From contig CAWJKE010000010.1 in NCBI GenBank assembly GCA_963843455.1, forward strand, positions 186,001 through 250,000: a DNA stretch of 64,000 bases, in the 5' to 3' direction. The DNA is from CAIQPS01 sp963843455. Its GTDB lineage: Bacteria > Actinomycetota > Thermoleophilia > RBG-16-64-13. Below are positions 43,028 to 51,718 of the stretch, one piece after another. The position numbers were made by a program, and so were the translations under genes. Within the stretch, counting starts at the first letter, position 1. The number at the start of each line of letters is the position of its first letter. The notes below the pieces were generated by a model that saw nothing but the letters and a program-made list of their open reading frames with translations, had not been told where the DNA came from and did no database searches.

Positions 43028-44154
43028 CGGGAGGCTTCCGCGAACGCAGCCGCCGTATCTTCCAGCCACCGATCGATGGAGAATCTCCGCCGGGCGGCTT
43101 CTTGTCCGGCGACGGCCACCCTTCTTGCGAGGCCGTCATCGTGGGCCACCCTCAGAATCGATGCGGCGAGCGCCCCCGGGCTACTGTCGACAGCCACTAC
43201 ACCCGTGACTCCGTCTTCCACCAATTCAGGCAGACTACCGTTCGGCGCGACTACCACCGGCCTTCCACACAGCATCGCTTCAACCACGGCCAGTCCGAAT
43301 CCCTCGCTCTTGGACGGCTGCACGTAGACGTCGGCATGCGCCAAGACCGGCGGGATGGATTCCGCCCGTCCGGGCAACTTGACGCGGTCGCGCAGGCCCG
43401 AGGAACCGATGAGGCGCTCGAGGTCCTCCCGTTCTATTCCGTCCCCCCATATCGTCAGTCGCATGTTGTCGGGCAAGAGACTCATGGCGTGGATCAGCGC
43501 ATCGAAGTTCTTCACGCGATGCAGCCTCCCCACCGACACCACACGTACCTCTGTCGCTTTTCCCGCTTCCGCTGAGTCTCTCGCGCCGCGCAGGGGGAGC
43601 GCACCGTTCGGGATTCCCAATCCCCGGATGTCCACCCCGTTGTAGACGACCGAGATCCGGTCCGCCCTCACCCCCGATCTGACCAACTCGTCCCTCAGGT
43701 ACCAGGAGACCGCGATGTAGCGCTTCGTCAGCGGTCTCAGCAGGCGGTCCGAAAGCGTGAAAGTCCACCGCTTGAAAGCCCGGGGATAGTCGTTGGCGAG
43801 CTCGCTATGGGTCACGACCAAGTTGGGCACCCCCGAGAGCCGCGCGGCCACCCTTGCGTATACATTGGCCACCGCTCCCTGCGACAGCACGAGATCCGCT
43901 TTCTCCTCGTTCACGACCTTGCGTATTTCCAGGATTGTCCTTGGCCTCACTCGCCTGCCCGACAGGCGCCTGCATATCGCGCCGGCCGGCACTGCGCCGT
44001 CTGCTATGGCCCTATCCAGCTCCCATTCCCCCAGACTGACAAGGACCAGCCTCATCGTTTCCGGGTCGTGGAAGCGGAAGAGGTTGTGCAGGTAGGTCTC
44101 GATCCCCCCCCACACCCGAGCTCCGGCATAGACCACTACGATGGTTCTTGGCAT
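43024..44154 (-). CDS. Glycosyltransferase family 4 protein
   Basis: 376 residues. I use the ATG at 44154 (MPRTIVVVYAGARVWGGIET), a typical GT4 start; the longer frame to 44184 lies in the upstream gene. The GT-B fold signatures are GGIETYLHNLF at the N-terminus, VVSVGRLHRVKNFDALIHAM at the start of the second domain, and the donor-binding QPSKSEGFGLAVVEAMLCGR with its EGFGL motif near the C-terminus. It is probably a retaining transferase for cell-surface polysaccharide. Both neighbours overlap it by a few bases, so the three transferases are one operon. Confidence 0.9.
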   Translation of the reverse strand: MPRTIVVVYAGARVWGGIETYLHNLFRFHDPETMRLVLVSLGEWELDRAIADGAVPAGAICRRLSGRRVRPRTILEIRKVVNEEKADLVLSQGAVANVYARVAARLSGVPNLVVTHSELANDYPRAFKRWTFTLSDRLLRPLTKRYIAVSWYLRDELVRSGVRADRISVVYNGVDIRGLGIPNGALPLRGARDSAEAGKATEVRVVSVGRLHRVKNFDALIHAMSLLPDNMRLTIWGDGIEREDLERLIGSSGLRDRVKLPGRAESIPPVLAHADVYVQPSKSEGFGLAVVEAMLCGRPVVVAPNGSLPELVEDGVTGVVAVDSSPGALAASILRVAHDDGLARRVAVAGQEAARRRFSIDRWLEDTAAAFAEASR

Positions 44155-44999
44155 CCGTGATCCAACTTCCACGCGATTACACAAGAGATGAACACGGGCA
44201 CGGCGTTCCAGACCCTTCGCGCGCGGCTACCGGTCTTGGTCTTACTCTTATTCATGAAGAGACGCCACAGCCATTCCAGACCTATCCGCTGCATCAATGT
44301 GGGCGCTCGGCGAAAATCGCCGGCGATGAAGTCGAGCGACCCACCCTCACCCACCGCTACCCGCACCGACTGCAGACGGGCGCGATGGTCGCGGATCCAG
44401 AATTCCTGCTTGGGGGAGCCGAGCGCTACCACCAGCAACCTGGCTCCCGACTCGTCGATGGCTTCGAGGACCTCGCGATCGTCGCTCCAGTACCCGTCCC
44501 GCCCACCGGCTATCCGGAGCCCCGGGCATCGCGCTTGTATCCTTTCGCGGGCCTTCGCGTTGACGGTCTCGCCTGCGCCGAGGAAGTAGACCGAAGCATC
44601 GGCTTCCTGGGCCGCCTCCAACATCAGATAGAGCGCCTCCACCCCGGGTATGCGCTCGGGAATAGGATATCGACAGTACGCGGGGTGGAGCAGAAGACTC
44701 GAGAGTGAGTACACCGCTTGCCAGATGGTCTGGAGCTGTCTTAGTACGGGTATGCTGGTGGTCTTGAGCGTCAAGAATCTCGCCGCCCAGAGTACCCCTG
44801 TCCCGTCGGCGATGTTCAGATCCGTGCTGTTCAGGCAGGTCCGAAAGTCCGGATCGCTCAGGGAGCGGACGAGGAACTCGGCATTGATTTTGGCGACCGT
44901 GCGCAACTGGTCTCCGCGCAGGTGGCCGGCCACCTCTCCCACGAGTAACCTCTCTGTGGCCTCCTCGATGCGAACGCCGAGGATCGCGATGTTCCTCAT
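44136..44999 (-). CDS. WecG/TagA/CpsF-family glycosyltransferase
   Basis: 287 residues, GT26 family. Motifs are KINAEFLVRSLSDPDF, the catalytic-region LNIADGTGVLWAARFL, YFLGAGETVNAKARERIQ, LLVVALGSPKQEFWI and the late DFIAGDFRRAPTLMQRIGLE. TagA-type enzymes add ManNAc or ManNAcA to lipid-linked GlcNAc, the first committed step of teichoic acid or related linkage units. In this strain it may build the linkage unit for the polymer extended by the tagD/tagB-like genes near 15-17 kb. A C-terminal basic stretch (KSKTKTGSRARR) precedes a short hydrophobic end. Confidence 0.92.
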   Translation of the reverse strand: MRNIAILGVRIEEATERLLVGEVAGHLRGDQLRTVAKINAEFLVRSLSDPDFRTCLNSTDLNIADGTGVLWAARFLTLKTTSIPVLRQLQTIWQAVYSLSSLLLHPAYCRYPIPERIPGVEALYLMLEAAQEADASVYFLGAGETVNAKARERIQARCPGLRIAGGRDGYWSDDREVLEAIDESGARLLVVALGSPKQEFWIRDHRARLQSVRVAVGEGGSLDFIAGDFRRAPTLMQRIGLEWLWRLFMNKSKTKTGSRARRVWNAVPVFISCVIAWKLDHGCQEPS

Positions 45000-45030
45000 G
45001 GTCGTCGTCGCGCCACGGCGCTCTCGCTGG

Positions 45031-45828
45031 CTACTCGCGGCGTCGCCGCGCGATGAGCGCCGCTGCAGCGCCCGCTCCCACGCCGTTGTCGATATTCACG
45101 GCCACAAGCCCGGGGGAGCAACTCTGTAAGATCGAGTACAGGGCTGCGGTCCCGTCTCCCCCCAGCCCGTACCCGGTGGAGGTAGGAACGCCGATGACGG
45201 GCACGTCGACCAGCCCGGCGACCACCGACGGCAGTGCCCCTTCCATCCCGGCCACCACCACGAGCACGTCGGCGCCGCTCTCGATCATCCGGGTGAGCGG
45301 CTCGAGCAGGCGGTGGACGCCGGCCACTCCCGTGTCGTAGCCCCGCTCCACTCGGCACCCCATGTGCGTGATCACCAACGCGGCTTCTTCGGCCACCGGG
45401 ATGTCGGAGGTGCCGGCGGTCAGCAGGCCCACGCAGCCTCCCGGCTCCGGAGCACGGTACGCCGGCGTGTAGGCCGCCAGTACCTCGGCGACGGCATCGT
45501 AGACGAACCTCAGATCGTCGATGTCCAGGGCTTGCCGCAGCCGCTCGGCCCTTTCTGACGCCAACCGGCTGACCAGAACGATCCCTCTGTCGGTCAGGAA
45601 GTGCCGCACGATGGCCTCCAGGTCGGCATCCCGCTTACGGGGCGCGTAGACCACCTCGGGGACTCCCTTGCGGAGGTCGCGGTTGACGTCCAGCCTGGCA
45701 AACTCACCTAGCTGCGCCACCTGCAGCAGCCGCAGCTTCTGGAGCACATCCTCCATACCCACGTCGCCGGCCAACAGCGCCTCGAGCAACCGGCGCAGTT
45801 CGTGACTGTGGTTGGCGGCCTGGCTCAC
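45031..45828 (-). CDS. larB: LarB-like carboxylase (nickel-pincer cofactor biosynthesis)
   Basis: 265 residues from GTG 45828, overlapping the amidohydrolase stop as GTGA. LarB carboxylates and hydrolyses nicotinic acid adenine dinucleotide, starting synthesis of the nickel-pincer nucleotide used by lactate racemase-type enzymes. The PurE-like core is visible: GLLTAGTSDIPVAEEAAL, VVVAGMEGALPSVVAGL, PTSTGYGLGGDGTAALY and the LQSCSPGLVAVNIDNG region with the conserved Cys. Upstream is EVVYAPRKRDADLEAI. The partners larC, larE and a racemase are not in this window. Confidence 0.9.
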   Translation of the reverse strand: MSQAANHSHELRRLLEALLAGDVGMEDVLQKLRLLQVAQLGEFARLDVNRDLRKGVPEVVYAPRKRDADLEAIVRHFLTDRGIVLVSRLASERAERLRQALDIDDLRFVYDAVAEVLAAYTPAYRAPEPGGCVGLLTAGTSDIPVAEEAALVITHMGCRVERGYDTGVAGVHRLLEPLTRMIESGADVLVVVAGMEGALPSVVAGLVDVPVIGVPTSTGYGLGGDGTAALYSILQSCSPGLVAVNIDNGVGAGAAAALIARRRRE

Positions 45829-46670
45829 AGTTTGAACACCTTTCGCGCATTGTTGCCGCATATAGCCGCCCGTGCTTCGGGACACAACCCGTCAAGACCC
45901 TCTTGGTACCGCGCGGGCGAGAGCAGAGCGTAGTCGCTTCCGAAGAGCACTTTGTGGGCCCCCGCGGTCGCCTCGGCCGCCCGATAGATCCCGGCGTCGT
46001 AGAGATACGGCACCGCCGAGGTGTCGTAGTAGACGTCTGCGAGGACCGGCCGCAACTCCGGCATGGCTTCATACAAGAACGCACCTCCGCCCATGTGGGC
46101 GAACACCAGCTTCAAACCCGGATAGACTCGAGCGCACGCGACACACGCCTCGGGGCCGAAGCCGCTCTTGCCCGGATAGTCGTGTCCGACGGGTTCGTTG
46201 GCGTGCAACAGCAGCGGCAGTTCCCGCTCCCGAAGGACGGCCGCCACTCCCGCCAGGCCATCGCGATCCTCCGACGTGTCGTCCGGGGCCAATTCTCCAC
46301 AACCCCGCAGCCCCCCGTCCAGACAACGCTCCAACTCACCAACCGCTCCGGGCCCGGCCGGCCACACGCAGGCAAGTCCCGCCAACCGGCCCGGCCGGGC
46401 GGCCACCGAGTCCAATACGTAGTCGTTGACCATCCGACAGAGGCCCTGATCTTTGAACGGGAAGCCAAAGACGATCGACTGCGCCACGCCGCACTCGTCC
46501 ATGTGGGCCACGACTTCCTTGGCCGTGGCCATCCGAGCGCGTGGGGAACGGTACAGGGCGGCAAACCGCTCGTCTCGGGAAAGGTAGGCCTCCCTCCCCT
46601 CGATCAGCTCCTGGGGAAAGATGTGGACGTGGGCGTCCACCCAGCCGCCCCCGGTGTGCATCGCGCCCAT
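45825..46670 (-). CDS. Amidohydrolase 2 family metal-dependent hydrolase
   Basis: 281 residues, TIM-barrel fold. The start is placed at ATG 46670 (MGAMHTGGGWVDAHVHIFP); ATG 46661 is equally possible. The metal ligands appear as VDAHVHIFP, LLHANEP, FAHMGGGAF and LFGSDYALL. ACMSD-like or related decarboxylases and hydrolases share these. The start lies beside the ddl stop and its own stop overlaps larB by GTGA, so it is in a ddl-amidohydrolase-larB transcript. The substrate is unknown. Confidence 0.88.
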   Translation of the reverse strand: MGAMHTGGGWVDAHVHIFPQELIEGREAYLSRDERFAALYRSPRARMATAKEVVAHMDECGVAQSIVFGFPFKDQGLCRMVNDYVLDSVAARPGRLAGLACVWPAGPGAVGELERCLDGGLRGCGELAPDDTSEDRDGLAGVAAVLRERELPLLLHANEPVGHDYPGKSGFGPEACVACARVYPGLKLVFAHMGGGAFLYEAMPELRPVLADVYYDTSAVPYLYDAGIYRAAEATAGAHKVLFGSDYALLSPARYQEGLDGLCPEARAAICGNNARKVFKL

Positions 46671-46677
46671 GCCGTTG

Positions 46678-47622
46678 TCAGACGCCGGCGGTGAGGAGGA
46701 TCGTCTCCACGAGTTCCTCATACGATATACCTGCCGCCCGCGCCTGCGCGGGCAGGTCGGACAGTTCGGTCATGCCCGGCAGCGTGTTCACCTCAACGAA
46801 CCAGGGGACGCCGGATCGGTCGACCATCATGTCCACGCGCGAATAGCCTCGGCAGCCGATGGCCGTGAAGGCGGCGATGGCGGCCCGCTGGGCCTCGGCA
46901 TAGACCCCGGGCTCCAACCGCGCAGGAAGGATGAATTCGGTCATGCCCTCCGTGTACTTGGCGTGGTAGTCGTAGAACTCGTTCTTTGGCACCAACTGCA
47001 ATATGGGGAGGGCCTCCGGACGCCCGTCCCGCTCGATGACTCCGACGGTTATCTCGATCCCGGGCACGAACCGTTCGGCGAACATCTTCCCGAACTCGGC
47101 CAAGCCGGCTTCCAGGTCACTCTCCAACTGCTCGATCGTCTTGCACTTGGAGACACCCAGGCTCGATCCTTCTTCCACGGGCTTGAGCATGACCGGCAGC
47201 CCGAGTTCCACCTCGATCCTCCCGGCGGCGGCGCGAGCGCTCTCACCGGCGGCCACTTCGCGGTAGCCGGGGGTTGGCAGTCCGCTGCCGGCAACCACCT
47301 TCTTGGCCGCCACCTTGTTCATGCCGAGCGCCGAGGCCAGCACGCCGGAACCGGTATAGGGGATGCCCATCACCTCGAGCAGGCCCTGAATGGTCCCGTC
47401 CTCCCCATAACGTCCGTGCAGGGCCAGGAAGGCGACTTCCACGCCTGCCTCTTCGAGGCGACGGCCGACGTCTTGCAGGGCATCGATCTCTACCGCCCGG
47501 TAACCGCTCGCAAGAAGGGCGCGGAGGCAGTTTCGGCCGGAGCGGAGCGACACCTCGCGTTCGCCGGAGAGGCCGCCCATGAGCACGCCGATGGTCTTGA
47601 TCTTCAGGGTCTCGCGATCCAC
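46678..47622 (-). CDS. ddl: D-alanine--D-alanine ligase
   Basis: 314 residues, normal length. It joins two D-Ala molecules with ATP for peptidoglycan precursors. Visible signatures are VLMGGLSGEREVSLRSG, LHGRYGEDGTIQGLLE, the ATP-grasp stretch PVMLKPVEEGSSLGVSK, and GCRGYSRVDMMVDRSG with PWFVEVNTLPGMTELS at the C-terminus. The Tyr of the conserved substrate loop follows in the EEGSSLGVS region as usual. It is the first gene of the cluster with the amidohydrolase and larB. Confidence 0.95.
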   Translation of the reverse strand: MDRETLKIKTIGVLMGGLSGEREVSLRSGRNCLRALLASGYRAVEIDALQDVGRRLEEAGVEVAFLALHGRYGEDGTIQGLLEVMGIPYTGSGVLASALGMNKVAAKKVVAGSGLPTPGYREVAAGESARAAAGRIEVELGLPVMLKPVEEGSSLGVSKCKTIEQLESDLEAGLAEFGKMFAERFVPGIEITVGVIERDGRPEALPILQLVPKNEFYDYHAKYTEGMTEFILPARLEPGVYAEAQRAAIAAFTAIGCRGYSRVDMMVDRSGVPWFVEVNTLPGMTELSDLPAQARAAGISYEELVETILLTAGV

Positions 47623-47661
47623 GGGAGGAAATGTACCACAGGGCCCGGCAAGCGCCGGTAG

Positions 47662-48618
47662 TTATCCGGCAGCTACCCGAGCCCTTTCGGGCACGCTCAC
47701 CTGGCCGCCGGCCACGCGGCGGAAGGCCGCCGTGCTCTGTGCTCCGGCCTCGGCGACGTACATCAGATCGTCGGCACAGAGACCATCCGAAGGAGCTGCG
47801 GCCCAGCCGACCACGCACTCTACCCGGTGCCCATCCACGAGGTGCTCGCAGGCCTTGCGCCCCAACGACATCGCCAATCCCTCAATATCGGGGGGGTCGA
47901 CCCTCTCGGAGCCGGCGCCATAGGCCGCGCCACCCGCCCGACGCGATTCGGTCTCGAACAGGAACCCCACTCTGCCTCCAGGGAGGAGGAAGTGCTGCGC
48001 GTCGGGTCCCAGGAGACGTAGTCCCCGTCTGCTGACTGCGGCCAGGATCCGTTGGGAACTCTCCTCGCCGTAGTAGGAGGTCACCTCTTCGAAGCGGAGC
48101 ACGCGCAGGACTACGAGGGCAAAGCGTGAGCCGGTCGACAGGAAGACCCCCAGACGCATGCGCACCGCTCGCTCCAGCGGCGTGTCGACGCCGGCCTCGA
48201 TGGTGCTGACGACCGCGGGCAGGTCGCCGAGCGCCGCTTGGGAAGACGCCCGCCGCATGGCCTCCTGATCGGCTCGACTGCCGAAGTGGGTCACCGCCGC
48301 CCCGGCCCCGTAGATCAGCACTAGCACCGCCCGGGCGGCGGGGTTGCTGCCCCAGACGAACAGGGGCAGGAGAATGGCGAGATCGGTGAGGCACAGAAGG
48401 TAGCCGAGTCGCCGATCTTGGGAAAAGTTGGCGGTGAGTCGCAGTCCCCAAAGCGAATACAGCACGATAAAAGCCACGTAGCAGATCCATATAGGGGCGG
48501 AGCGCACGCCTGCAAGAGGCAGCACTAACAGGGTGATCAGCACCAGGAGCGGCAGCCTTGCCCGAGCCTTTCGCTGCTCAGTTAGACGGCGACCCAGGGC
48601 TGTGCGCGTTGCTGCCAT
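47662..48618 (-). CDS. Membrane protein with degenerate GGDEF domain
   Basis: 318 residues. Three to four transmembrane helices lie in the first 110 residues (LLVLITLLVLPLAG, ICYVAFIVLYSLWGL, LLCLTDLAILLPLFVW). The C-terminal domain follows a GGDEF layout: RFALVVLRVLRFEEVTSYYG, QRILAAVSRRGLRLL and late VECVVGWAAAPSDGLCADDL. Where the GGDEF signature should be it reads PGGRVGFLFE, so the catalytic acidic residues are missing. It probably cannot make c-di-GMP and may be a sensor or scaffold. It stands alone. Confidence 0.7.
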   Translation of the reverse strand: MAATRTALGRRLTEQRKARARLPLLVLITLLVLPLAGVRSAPIWICYVAFIVLYSLWGLRLTANFSQDRRLGYLLCLTDLAILLPLFVWGSNPAARAVLVLIYGAGAAVTHFGSRADQEAMRRASSQAALGDLPAVVSTIEAGVDTPLERAVRMRLGVFLSTGSRFALVVLRVLRFEEVTSYYGEESSQRILAAVSRRGLRLLGPDAQHFLLPGGRVGFLFETESRRAGGAAYGAGSERVDPPDIEGLAMSLGRKACEHLVDGHRVECVVGWAAAPSDGLCADDLMYVAEAGAQSTAAFRRVAGGQVSVPERARVAAG

Positions 48619-48735
48619 GTAGTATCGATTGCAGTGTAAGCGAACTGCACAGCTTTTGCAATAGTCATTGCTGAATTATGTTATTGAAATATGGTGGTCT
48701 GCTGAAAGCGGACGTATCCGCTAGGAGAGGAAGGC

Positions 48736-49161
48736 TCAGGGTACGAGCAGGATCGGCACCTTGACGTGCCGCGCCACACGGTCGCTGACGCTGCCGAGCA
48801 GCAGATCCTTCGGCTCGTCTCGGCCCCGGCGGCCCATGATGACGAGGTCGGCGCCGCTGTCCTCTATAGCCATGAGAAGGCTTTCCGGAGCGGGTCCGAC
48901 CACCACTTTGACCTCGGCCCCTACCCCCGCCCGCCGGAGGAGAGCGACGGGCTCCTCCAGACATTTCTGTGCGTTCCCCTCGACGTAGGCCTCGATGGCC
49001 CCCTGTTCCATGTTCTGTCGGGCCAGCCAGTCGGGTACGGATACGGCGGTGACTACAAGAAGTTCCGCGCCGTACCGGCTCACCATCTGGATTGCGATGT
49101 CGAGCCCCCTGAGGGAGGCCTCGGTGCCGTCGGTGGGTGCGATTATGCGCGTGAATACCAT
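48736..49161 (-). CDS. Universal stress protein (UspA family)
   Basis: 141 residues from ATG 49161 after GGGAGGTGGCC. The N-terminal strand is MVFTRIIAPTDGTEASLRGL and the ATP-binding pattern G-x2-G-x9-G-S is complete in MGRRGRDEPKDLLLGSVSD. A single-domain ATP-binding UspA. Immediately upstream on the same strand lie two tRNA genes. Confidence 0.93.
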   Translation of the reverse strand: MVFTRIIAPTDGTEASLRGLDIAIQMVSRYGAELLVVTAVSVPDWLARQNMEQGAIEAYVEGNAQKCLEEPVALLRRAGVGAEVKVVVGPAPESLLMAIEDSGADLVIMGRRGRDEPKDLLLGSVSDRVARHVKVPILLVP

Positions 49162-49198
49162 GGCCACCTCCCGAAACCTCACTCGTCAACCGGGAAGG

Positions 49199-49271
49199 TG
49201 GAGGATACCGGGGTCGAACCGGCGACCTCCGCCGTGCAAAGGCGGCGCTCTCCCAACTGAGCTAATCCCCC
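49199..49271 (-). tRNA. tRNA-Ala (TGC)
   Basis: The minus strand starts GGGGGATTAGCTCAGTTGGG. The anticodon loop CTTTGCACG gives TGC. The T-arm is GGTTCGACCCC and the acceptor closes as ATCCTCC with discriminator A. CCA is not encoded. It is a conserved tRNA-Ile/Ala pair but without an rRNA operon in this window. Confidence 0.97.
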
Positions 49272-49313
49272 ACTGGAGACCCTGGAGGCTGCTGAACGTG
49301 CCGCTAGTCGTGG

Positions 49314-49387
49314 TGGGCCTAAGTGGATTCGAACCACTGACCTCATCCTTATCAGGGATGCGCTCTAACCAACTGAGCTATAGGCCC
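49314..49387 (-). tRNA. tRNA-Ile (GAT)
   Basis: The minus strand starts GGGCCTATAGCTCAGTTGG. The anticodon loop CTGATAAGG gives GAT. The T-arm is GGTTCGAATCC and the acceptor closes as TAGGCCC with discriminator A. This is the substrate of the IleS encoded at 1780 and the likely ligand of its T-box, whose TGGT bulge matches discriminator A. Confidence 0.97.
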
Positions 49388-49473
49388 ACGCCCGCGGTAG
49401 TTTACCGCATTAGCCGAATGACGCGACAGGCCCTGGGGTATAAGCTAGACCACATCGACCGGGAGAGGACGCG

Positions 49474-49965
49474 ATGCAAGGTTTCGAGCGAGTCAACGTC
49501 TACGGCGTCAGCTTCGACGCGGCGAGCAAGCAGCCAATCGTCCTTCTAAAGGCGGAGGGGCGCAACCTCTTCCTGCCCATATGGATCGGCCATCCGGAGG
49601 CGGCCGCCATCCTCATGAAGCTGCAGGATGCCGACCTGCCCCGGCCGATGACTCACGACCTCCTGGCCAATATCATCAGCCACCTGCAGGCAAGCGTCAC
49701 CAGTGTGCTCGTGACCGAACTTCGCGACAATACGTTCTACGCGGTGCTGACGCTGGAGGCCGGTGGCCAGGAGATACGGATCGATTCGCGGCCTTCCGAC
49801 GCCATCGCGCTCGCGGTGCGCACCGACGCTCCCATCTTCGCCTCGGAGGAGCTCCTCGACGCCAACGGCATCGAGTTCGATCAGGAGATGGACGACGTCG
49901 AGGAGATCGTCAAAGAGTTCAAGGACTTCCTCGATGAGGTATCCCCCCAGGATTTCTCCGAGTAA
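49474..49965 (+). CDS. Bifunctional nuclease family protein (DUF151/BFN)
   Basis: 163 residues. The BFN core is visible: QPIVLLKAEGRNLFLPIWIG, RPMTHDLLANIISHL, FYAVLTLE and the signature IDSRPSDAIALAVRTDAPIF. The C-terminus is acidic (DQEMDDVEEIVKEFKDFLDE). Plant members have RNase and DNase activity; the bacterial role is unsettled. It is divergent from the two tRNA genes. Confidence 0.92.
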   Translation: MQGFERVNVYGVSFDAASKQPIVLLKAEGRNLFLPIWIGHPEAAAILMKLQDADLPRPMTHDLLANIISHLQASVTSVLVTELRDNTFYAVLTLEAGGQEIRIDSRPSDAIALAVRTDAPIFASEELLDANGIEFDQEMDDVEEIVKEFKDFLDEVSPQDFSE

Positions 49966-49995
49966 CGGCGGCGTCACCCGGGCGAACCGCACCCC

Positions 49996-50310
49996 CTAGG
50001 ACTGGACGGACTCGGACCCCTCTTTGTCACTCAGAGCCGCGGCCTCTCGCTTGGCCACCTGCAGGAGAAGACTGTAGACCTCCCTTAGCCCCTCGTTGGA
50101 GAGCGGGCCCCGGTTGGCCCTGCAGAGATAGGTGATCACCCAGTCTTCCTGGGCGGCGTCGTAGAAGCTGAGACCCTGCGCCTCCTTGTAGTCCTTGAGG
50201 CTTTTGACGAGCTTGATCCGCTTGTTGAGAGCCTCGAGGATCTTCACGTCGTTGTCGGATATCTGTTCCCGGTACTGCTTGATGACCGGGTCGTTGCTCG
50301 CGGCCGTCAC
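49996..50310 (-). CDS. Chorismate mutase, AroQ type
   Basis: 104 residues from GTG 50310 after GGAGAAGGAGG; the frame runs upstream to 50562 but that overlaps the next gene and is not family-like. It converts chorismate to prephenate for Phe/Tyr. The all-helical AroQ pattern is visible: DVKILEALNKRIKLVKSLKD with the catalytic Arg/Lys, then GLREVYSLLLQVAKREAAAL. It lacks fused domains. It is downstream of the CbiA-like gene on the same strand. Confidence 0.85.
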   Translation of the reverse strand: MTAASNDPVIKQYREQISDNDVKILEALNKRIKLVKSLKDYKEAQGLSFYDAAQEDWVITYLCRANRGPLSNEGLREVYSLLLQVAKREAAALSDKEGSESVQS

Positions 50311-50345
50311 GTAGCCTCCTTCTCCTTCGCGCTGAGATGCGTAGG

Positions 50346-51692
50346 CTACCAGAAGCGGCCCGATGCGTACACGGCGCACTCCTGGACGAAACGGCCGCCG
50401 ATCCCCGGCGCTCCCGCCAGGTGAAGGAGGGCTCGCGAGCAAAGCAGCGAACGAGTCCCTGCCCCCTCCCTCTGCTCGCCGGAGACTCCGGGGCCGCGTA
50501 AGAGCAGCGGCGGGTCCCAGGTGGGCGCGGGGTCCAGCACTTCGACGTCGGTCAACACCCAACCCCGAGTCATCTGGCCCGGCTCCAAGAGAGGGTTCGC
50601 ACGCGTTGCGACCACCTCGACATACACGGGATCGTCCAGGTCCCAGAGGATCTCGCCGTCGCCGGGCAGTACGCCGGCGAGCTCCACCGTCCTCCCGAGC
50701 GAGTCCTGGACCCGATTGAGTAGGACCAAGAAGCCGCCGCCCAGAGCCAGTGTAGGCAGACCCGTGGCTATCCGGGTCCGCATGTCGAGCAGCAATGACT
50801 GGTTCATCGCGATATCTATCAGACTGGAAGGCCAGACGGTCCCCGCAAGCACCAACCCTGCTGCCTCCGCTGGCAAGACCTCATCTTCTACCAGGTCAAG
50901 ACGCCGCACGCGGGCCCCGGCGGCGCGGAGGACCTCGATGGAGTCCCTGCTCCACGGAGTGAAGCCGGCGCCGCCGGCCACCAAAATGAGCGGGCCTTCG
51001 CTTCCCCGGTCGGTGAGCAGGTTCTGGGACGAGAGAAAGCCTCGCTGGCCTGCCAGCTCCAGCAGAGCGGCCACGTCGACCTGGCGCTCGACCGCCTCCA
51101 AAAGGTCCTGACCCAGGGGCAGACCCCAGGCTCCTGGGGGGGGAGTCTCCCAGCCGGGGCCATCTCCCTCGTAGAAGCACCCCACAACGGGGATGGCTTC
51201 CTCGGTGAGCGCGTCCCTGAGCACCTCGTAGTGGCCGCGGCCGGCTACCCCGGACAGCAGAGCACCCGCGAGATTCAACGAGGCGAGCTGGGTCCTCAGG
51301 CCGGCGACCAGAGCTTGGATCCCGGCGCCCCAGTTCCGGCAATCGAGGACGAGAACAACCGGGCAGTCGAGCAGCCGGGCGACATCCGCCGGTCTCCACA
51401 GGACGTTCTCGGGCCGGTCGAGCACGCCATGGCTACTGGAGAGGAGCGAGAGCTGAGCGGATCGTGTGGCCACGTCGTAGAGCCGAAGCAGACTGTCGTC
51501 GTCGTAGAGGCCCGGGTCGAGGAAGGCGGTGCCTTCCCACCGGTCCCAGCAAGCGGCGGGGGGCAGCGGGCCCAGGTGATGGTAGCGGACCTTCCGGCCA
51601 TGCGCCGTGACGATCTCGGCGAGCGCGCCGGCTACCGCGTTCGCCAGGCCCGTCCGATGCGTCGGGGCCAGCAGGAGCCGCGGTATCGACAT
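50346..51692 (-). CDS. Degenerate CobB/CbiA (cobyrinate a,c-diamide synthase) paralogue
   Basis: 448 residues that align with CbiA end to end. It starts PRLLLAPTHRTGLANAVAGA where real enzymes have a GSGKTT P-loop, then SSSHGVLDRPENVLW for GTSHGVMDG, PVVLVLDCRNW, and LAGALLSGVAGRGHYEVLRD for the AGVILN segment. In the amidotransferase half LPTLALGGGFLVLL stands where the nucleophile cysteine motif AECGGLMYL should be, and the GGGYPE-like motif is AGTVWPSS. Both the ATP site and the glutaminase cysteine are therefore lost while the fold is kept. It is unlikely to make the cobalamin ring diamide; a ligand-binding or regulatory role is possible. Confidence 0.8.
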   Translation of the reverse strand: MSIPRLLLAPTHRTGLANAVAGALAEIVTAHGRKVRYHHLGPLPPAACWDRWEGTAFLDPGLYDDDSLLRLYDVATRSAQLSLLSSSHGVLDRPENVLWRPADVARLLDCPVVLVLDCRNWGAGIQALVAGLRTQLASLNLAGALLSGVAGRGHYEVLRDALTEEAIPVVGCFYEGDGPGWETPPPGAWGLPLGQDLLEAVERQVDVAALLELAGQRGFLSSQNLLTDRGSEGPLILVAGGAGFTPWSRDSIEVLRAAGARVRRLDLVEDEVLPAEAAGLVLAGTVWPSSLIDIAMNQSLLLDMRTRIATGLPTLALGGGFLVLLNRVQDSLGRTVELAGVLPGDGEILWDLDDPVYVEVVATRANPLLEPGQMTRGWVLTDVEVLDPAPTWDPPLLLRGPGVSGEQREGAGTRSLLCSRALLHLAGAPGIGGRFVQECAVYASGRFW

Positions 51693-51718
51693 CCGACCTC
51701 CCTTGAGCTACCTCACTA

